In this document: piece by piece, positions 59,693 through 64,000 of the stretch
Layout of the letters: each line of letters opens with the position of its first letter
Numbering within the stretch: the first letter of the stretch is position 1
NCBI RefSeq assembly: GCF_900149705.1
Contig: NZ_LT703001.1
Coordinates: 2,542,001-2,606,000, forward strand
Direction of reading: 5' to 3'
DNA from: Sphingorhabdus sp. Alg231-15
GTDB taxonomy: Bacteria > Pseudomonadota > Alphaproteobacteria > Sphingomonadales > Sphingomonadaceae
DNA length: 64,000 nucleotides
The notes under the pieces: model-generated
Told to the model about the DNA's origin: nothing
Database searches by the model: none
Seen by the model: only the letters and a program-made list of their open reading frames with translations
Translations under genes and position numbers: made by a program

Positions 59693-60943
59693 TTAGGATG
59701 GTGGGACGAAACCCGGAAGGTCCTCCAGCAAGTCCCGATCAAATGGTTCATCCTTGAAGAGCAGCGGATAATGAAACCTTCTTAGTTCCGCATGAAAATC
59801 GCGCACCGAATCCTCATAGGTGATCATGGAGGCTGCATCCGTGCCCGCCAGTTTCTCGAACGATCGCTCGACAAGGGAGGTTGGTGAGAGAAATGCTAGC
59901 AGACCTGCCTCGTGATCGCGCGCCAGACGAGCCAACCGATATTGATCTACCAGGGGTTTGGACTTCAAATCACCAAGCTGTTGGAAAGCATAATACCATT
60001 TCCATTCAAAGGGCTGTTCAATCGTTGCATGTTCGCGCCATTCAGGATGTTCTTCGAGAAATGCGGTCATCGTTGCTTCCTTGGGCAGATCCCAGGCATC
60101 ATTCACCGTTTCTCTCTGAAGCAGCAAAATCTCACCGCCGTTCGGCAATGGCTGACGGGCTTCAATTGCGGCTTTGGAAAGTGCCGGGATTATAATCGCC
60201 AGGGCGAGCCACAATCCGATCATTGTAGTAAGCAGGACAGACGAAGAAGCGTTAATCCGGCTGATCAGTTCAATGATCAGCCACCACAACACAAGAGCGC
60301 CAACCAGGATGGCACTGGCTTGGATTGTGAAGCCAAGTGATGCACCTTCCACTACCGATGCGGCCCATAGCGGTATCAACAATAGGAGGGACAAAGCCAC
60401 CACCCGAACCAGCGCTCTGGGCAACCAGAGGTTTCTGGAAGCCCCTGCTGTGGCCACAAGCAGGTCATGACGCCTTGCTGTTCGTTCGGCCGAACGTAGG
60501 TCATAGAGTAACAATATCAGAAGCAGCGGCGCTACGGACGCTGCGAGAAAGGCGAAGTCAAACCGTCCGACCAGACCGAAATCGGCGTTTCTGGTGTCCG
60601 CCTCATGAATCTGGCCCTCAAGTGCCAGCATGCGCACACGGTTTTTCCAGGGACTGCTGTCACGTTGACCCAAGGCTGCAAAGGCAAATTCGGACGGCGG
60701 GACATAGGTGAGATGAAAGGCATAATAGGCAGCACCGCCCCAATCTTCCTGCCCTTTCAGCGCATTGATCCGGTCGGCCCTGTCTTCCTCCACAAGCTCC
60801 GCAATAGTTTGTCGCTGGTCGCGGACTTCCGCAACGCCAAATGCGACTGAAATGATGGACAGGACAAACGCCAGAACAAGCCAGAATAGCGCGCCGCGAT
60901 CCTTGGCAAGGAAACGTATCTCTCTAAACATATCTCTAACCAT
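59693..60943 (-). CDS. ABC-2 type permease with DUF3526-like domain (subunit 1)
   Basis: A 416-residue membrane protein. First helix at about 18-38 (LFWLVLAFVLSIISVAFGVA), then a large extracytoplasmic loop of about 110 residues, then five helices in the middle (LAASVAPLLLILLLYD; VVALSLLLLIPLWAASV and others), and a soluble C-terminal tail. The AERTARRHDLLVATAGA segment is the conserved cytoplasmic loop of DUF3526-type permeases. Starts 1 bp into the stop of the upstream permease (TGATG), so the two subunits are made together with the ATPase; last gene of this operon. Confidence 0.85.
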   Translation of the reverse strand: MVRDMFREIRFLAKDRGALFWLVLAFVLSIISVAFGVAEVRDQRQTIAELVEEDRADRINALKGQEDWGGAAYYAFHLTYVPPSEFAFAALGQRDSSPWKNRVRMLALEGQIHEADTRNADFGLVGRFDFAFLAASVAPLLLILLLYDLRSAERTARRHDLLVATAGASRNLWLPRALVRVVALSLLLLIPLWAASVVEGASLGFTIQASAILVGALVLWWLIIELISRINASSSVLLTTMIGLWLALAIIIPALSKAAIEARQPLPNGGEILLLQRETVNDAWDLPKEATMTAFLEEHPEWREHATIEQPFEWKWYYAFQQLGDLKSKPLVDQYRLARLARDHEAGLLAFLSPTSLVERSFEKLAGTDAASMITYEDSVRDFHAELRRFHYPLLFKDEPFDRDLLEDLPGFVPPS

Positions 60944-62379
60944 CAGACACGCACCTTCCGTGCTGCAAAAAATGCGATTGCGCTAACGAGAATGAGCCAC
61001 GTCATAAGCATCGCAAAGGGAAATGAAGCGCGGTTGACTCTGTCTGCAGCGCTATCTGGCGCGAACCGAAATTCGTCGAGCACGCGCCAGGCGGCGGAAT
61101 TGACCCTTGTTCGGCGTTCGGCCTCCGGATCGCTGCTACGATTGAGATCATCCGCGTAAGATAATTCATTGGCATGGACTGCATTGAGAGATTGGACAAA
61201 ATCAAAGCGAAGAGCTTCGCTTTCGCGCAAAAAACGATGGTGCGTTGCGAGATCTGTACCGGCAAGGGTGCGCGATACAGAGCCAACAGCAATAGTAGGT
61301 GACGCAAGGCCAAACAGATTGAAAAGCCCTGACTGGTTCGCCTCCCGCTCCATACGATTTTCGGCATAGCTGTTGAGAAGATCGGTCAGTTCAGCTTCGG
61401 AAAAGGAAGCGACAACACCGCGCCAGTTGATCGGCAAATCTTCAACATTTTCCACAGCATATTGCTCCAGCACCTCTTTTTGCAGTCGCTGAAAAGCTGG
61501 GTCCGCAGCGTTGTGGCCGTCGCCCAGTTTGCGCTGCTCGGCGAGCATCACAAGGTCGCTTTCAATCTTCCCTGGGGCATCAATTGCCGCGCTACTGGCA
61601 TTGATCGCAAAGCGTGGCACGATCAGTGCTGCGAAGAGCCATATGAATATCAACGCACCGAGCGAAACGGCGCGTTGTTTTAGAATGATTGATGCAGCCA
61701 GAACGATGGCACCCCAGACGCATAGATAGAGGAAATAACTGCCCACAAGCGAGGCCGCTGCCAGTGCCTTCTCTCCTTGGACAACCGAGTGGGCTGCGAC
61801 GGCAATCAGCGGCAGCATGAATATTACAATGACAGCGAGCAACGCTAGCGCCTTGCCCATCGCTAGCGATACACCTGACTGGCCCTGCGCCAGGATCACG
61901 GCCAAAGTACCGCTTTCACGTTCGCGCAGCAACAAGGCGTGGCCCAACACGATGAGAAGCAATGGCAGGAGCAATTGATACAGGTTTGCCGGCGTCAGGG
62001 ACGCAAAACCGCCAAGATCGGCGGCGGCCTTGGTATCAGCAAACATGGCTGTATTTTGCCGGTGCCCTTCGAGAAAGATCGATTGGCCGGTTACCGCATC
62101 GACACCGGGTTCGAAGGCCGCCAGCGGAGGAGGAGGACGAAAAGCGTAGTGGCCATAGTGGACCATGCGGTGCGGATGGCGATCCGGTTGGGCGAAGAAG
62201 GTTTCTTCAGCCGCGACCTGCTGCGCCAGACGTTGCGACTGTTCATTAGCGACGCGGTTGACCGTAAGCATGCTGGTCACCGCTAGCAGCGTTGCGACAA
62301 TCAGTGTCGCAACTACGATCACTTTTGAACGCAGCCAAAGCCGCCATTCTTCTTTGGCAATCCTGAACATTATACTCAT
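60943..62379 (-). CDS. ABC-2 type permease with DUF3526-like domain (subunit 2)
   Basis: A 478-residue permease with the same plan as its neighbour: first helix at 20-40 (VIVVATLIVATLLAVTSMLT), a large external loop, a helix cluster at about 130-260 (LLLPLLLIVLGHALLLRERE with the GTLAVILAQGQS loop) and a final helix (SFPFAMLMTWLILVSAIAFF). Overlaps the ATPase gene by ATGA and the other permease by 1 bp. Together they should form a heterodimeric exporter; the cargo is unknown. Confidence 0.85.
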   Translation of the reverse strand: MSIMFRIAKEEWRLWLRSKVIVVATLIVATLLAVTSMLTVNRVANEQSQRLAQQVAAEETFFAQPDRHPHRMVHYGHYAFRPPPPLAAFEPGVDAVTGQSIFLEGHRQNTAMFADTKAAADLGGFASLTPANLYQLLLPLLLIVLGHALLLRERESGTLAVILAQGQSGVSLAMGKALALLAVIVIFMLPLIAVAAHSVVQGEKALAAASLVGSYFLYLCVWGAIVLAASIILKQRAVSLGALIFIWLFAALIVPRFAINASSAAIDAPGKIESDLVMLAEQRKLGDGHNAADPAFQRLQKEVLEQYAVENVEDLPINWRGVVASFSEAELTDLLNSYAENRMEREANQSGLFNLFGLASPTIAVGSVSRTLAGTDLATHHRFLRESEALRFDFVQSLNAVHANELSYADDLNRSSDPEAERRTRVNSAAWRVLDEFRFAPDSAADRVNRASFPFAMLMTWLILVSAIAFFAARKVRV

Positions 62380-63095
62380 GCTGTTTCTCGCTCGGCAAAG
62401 GCCGCGTGCACGGTTTCCGTGTCAATTCGCTTTCCATTCTCTGCGGCAAAGCTGCCGACCAACTGACCACGCCGCAGCAATCCAACCCGATCTGCGACTT
62501 GGCATGCGCCGTAGACGTCATGGGTCACCATCAATATGGTCTGACCAGCACTGGCCAGATCCTTTACCAGATCATGAAACTCATCGATGGCAACCGGATC
62601 CAGACCGGAGGTTGGTTCATCAAGCAATAGGATCGGAGTTTCGCGCAATAGTGCAAGCGCGATCGCTGTTTTTTGCCGCATGCCTTTCGAGTAGGATTGC
62701 AAACGTCGTGAACTGGCTTCCTCTGGAAGCGCAACCCGTTTCAGCGCTTCGTCATAGTCCGCTTTGCTTGCTGATTTTCCCGCCAGATCAAGAAAGTAAT
62801 CGAGATTTTCATAGGCGGTCATGTGGCCATACAACGCCGCTGCCTCGGACAAATATGCAATTGCTGATCGCGCGGACGCAACATCCTTGCCGACGCCTTT
62901 GCCGTTGACCAAAACCTCTCCGCCGGAAGGATCCAGAAAGCCCAGAAAGGTAAGAAGGGTACTCGATTTTCCTGCTCCGTTGCCTCCAAGCAAAGCGAAA
63001 ATTTCCCCTTCAGCAACCGCGAAGGAAACATCGTTCAAGACAGCATTTCCTTCACGATTCAATGAGAGGGAGCGGGCTTCAAGTGGCGAGGTCAT
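62376..63095 (-). CDS. ABC-2 transporter ATPase
   Basis: A 239-residue ATPase: Walker A GGNGAGKSS (37-45), Q-loop region AYLSEAAALYGHMTAYENLD, signature YSKGMRQKTAIALALL (the MxQ-variant common in ABC-2 exporters), Walker B ILLLDEPTSGLDP, H-loop MVTHD. First gene of the operon with the two DUF3526-type permeases; ABC-2 systems of this type (NosFY-like) export small molecules or assist cofactor assembly. Confidence 0.93.
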   Translation of the reverse strand: MTSPLEARSLSLNREGNAVLNDVSFAVAEGEIFALLGGNGAGKSSTLLTFLGFLDPSGGEVLVNGKGVGKDVASARSAIAYLSEAAALYGHMTAYENLDYFLDLAGKSASKADYDEALKRVALPEEASSRRLQSYSKGMRQKTAIALALLRETPILLLDEPTSGLDPVAIDEFHDLVKDLASAGQTILMVTHDVYGACQVADRVGLLRRGQLVGSFAAENGKRIDTETVHAAFAERETA

Positions 63096-63194
63096 AATAT
63101 TGCTTTCCGTTGCTTAAGGAGTGAAATTGGTCAGGAGATGTACCGAGCAAGATGCTTGATTGGGAGGCCCATGCTAGTTGGGGAAAGCGCGCCA

Positions 63195-64000
63195 TCAGAA
63201 ATAGCTCAGCCAAGGTTTGTTGCGCTTTTCGCGATGCTTGTAGGCGGCAAAGACTTTTGCGATCGGATAGTGCACCGCGATCAACACCAACGCGCCAACC
63301 CAGATCCAGAATACACTGTCCAAGCCATAGCGTTCGCCCTGGGTTGCGCCGAATATTGTGTAGAGGATCCAATAGGCTGCCAAAAGAACATAAAGGTGGA
63401 GCACATAGATGAACATCGGAATGGACCCGAATGTCTGCATCAGATCCAGTGCCCAGTTTTGCTTTTTGACTGTCTCGAGCCCGGCGAGCATCAGCAGACC
63501 TATGCCGAGCGTGAGAAGTATGTAGTCGAGCGAAGGCGGGTATTTGGTGAAGTTGATGAACGACATCACCGTCTCTATGGTTGTTTCTTGCACCGACCAA
63601 GGGATGGTCTCGCCGTAAATGTTAAGCCCGCGCAGGACGAGCAAGAGAGCCAGGCATGAGGCACCAAGGCCGATGAGCCATCGCCGCCGCGTGAAAGCTG
63701 CCGTGGATCGCGCGAACAGAGGTCCAGCAAAATAGCCCAATAGAATCACGCCAAACCACGGCAGACTTGGATAGGACAGGCTGATTGTAAGCGGACCGAT
63801 CTGCCCCAACTCGCCACCATCATGAAGGATCGCCCATGGGACATAGCCAAGCTCGCCAGGTTGAAAATTGATCGGGACGAGAAAATTATGCCCCAAAATG
63901 ATCAGAAAACCCAATGCACCGATCAGCCAATAATTGAAGCGACACGCTACAGACAAGGCAACCATGCAAAGCCCAATGGCCCAGAGCACCTGCAGAAAGA
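63195..64000 (-). CDS. DUF1624/heparan-alpha-glucosaminide N-acetyltransferase-like membrane protein, 5'-truncated
   Basis: At least 268 codons are open from the window edge at 64000; a GTG at 63989 is internal rather than a real start, so the N-terminus lies outside. Seven or so helices are visible with LGHNFLVPIN, YVPWAILHDGGELGQIG and the late LYVLLAAYWILYTI, the order seen in DUF1624 acyltransferase-like proteins (COG3503). The missing part would hold the conserved ALRGL region. Separated from the ABC operon by 99 bp on the same strand. Confidence 0.8.
   Translation of the reverse strand, partial: FLQVLWAIGLCMVALSVACRFNYWLIGALGFLIILGHNFLVPINFQPGELGYVPWAILHDGGELGQIGPLTISLSYPSLPWFGVILLGYFAGPLFARSTAAFTRRRWLIGLGASCLALLLVLRGLNIYGETIPWSVQETTIETVMSFINFTKYPPSLDYILLTLGIGLLMLAGLETVKKQNWALDLMQTFGSIPMFIYVLHLYVLLAAYWILYTIFGATQGERYGLDSVFWIWVGALVLIAVHYPIAKVFAAYKHREKRNKPWLSYF

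Overview
The window looks like chromosome of a marine alphaproteobacterium of the Sphingomonadales (Sphingorhabdus/Parasphingorhabdus/Sphingopyxis-like). This is inferred from the gpsA-tsaD / hemC-hemD-mitofilin-like arrangement, the many sphingomonad-type TonB-dependent receptors, flavin-dependent halogenase and DUF-family neighbours, and moderate GC content. I could not run a database search, so taxonomy and family names rest on motif reading and recall.

Layout. (1) 1-10,015: housekeeping block: gpsA (cut by the window start), tsaD, hemC, hemD, a mitofilin-like membrane protein, two hotdog thioesterases, an exported S9 oligopeptidase, a two-domain Xaa-Pro aminopeptidase, a 45-residue basic protein and tRNA-Thr(GGT). 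(2) 10,224-12,939: a mobile cassette directly beside the tRNA (large serine recombinase, DUF2924, DUF3489, small ORF). (3) 13,065-24,783: a beta-glucan (laminarin-type) utilisation locus: halogenase, TonB receptor, GH16 lipoprotein, LacI regulator, MFS transporter, GH3 lipoprotein and a short LacI-like protein. Near-identical LacI-type operators stand before the receptor (two) and the GH3 gene (one). (4) 24,943-48,616: a catabolic cluster that I do not recognise as a described system: TonB receptor, two FGly-type sulfatases, a lipoprotein formylglycine-generating enzyme, two haloalkane-dehalogenase-type hydrolases, three GSTs, a tandem DsbA/kappa-GST-like protein, acyl-CoA synthetase, MDR reductase, DUF2855, MBL-fold hydrolase, membrane-anchored DJ-1/PfpI protein, DUF1330 proteins and others, with one TetR regulator. 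Seven copies of one palindrome (6-bp arms, 5-bp centre, TRRCAY-N5-RTGYYA) stand in every promoter region of this cluster, so it can be read as one TetR-controlled regulon. (5) 48,817-52,300: a second mobile or prophage-like fragment (XRE regulator, PD-(D/E)XK-like protein, DUF5681, ParB-methyltransferase fusion, a hypothetical gene) ending in an iteron-like array with an exact 21-bp period. (6) 52,628-64,000: CPBP protease, exported alpha/beta hydrolase, a two-component system divergent from a YbbAP/MacB-like ABC exporter, an ABC-2 exporter with two DUF3526-type permeases, and the 3' part of a DUF1624-like acyltransferase.

How they may work together: the glucan locus would capture beta-1,3-glucan at the outer membrane, cut it with GH16, finish it with GH3 and import the sugars, under LacI control. 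The TetR regulon appears to import a sulfated hydrophobic compound, desulfate it in the periplasm with sulfatases matured by an exported FGE, and pass the product to hydrolytic dehalogenation, glutathione chemistry, reduction and CoA activation. The substrate cannot be told from sequence. The tRNA-adjacent recombinase on the left and the prophage-like fragment on the right suggest that both accessory loci may lie in one genomic island of about 42 kb.
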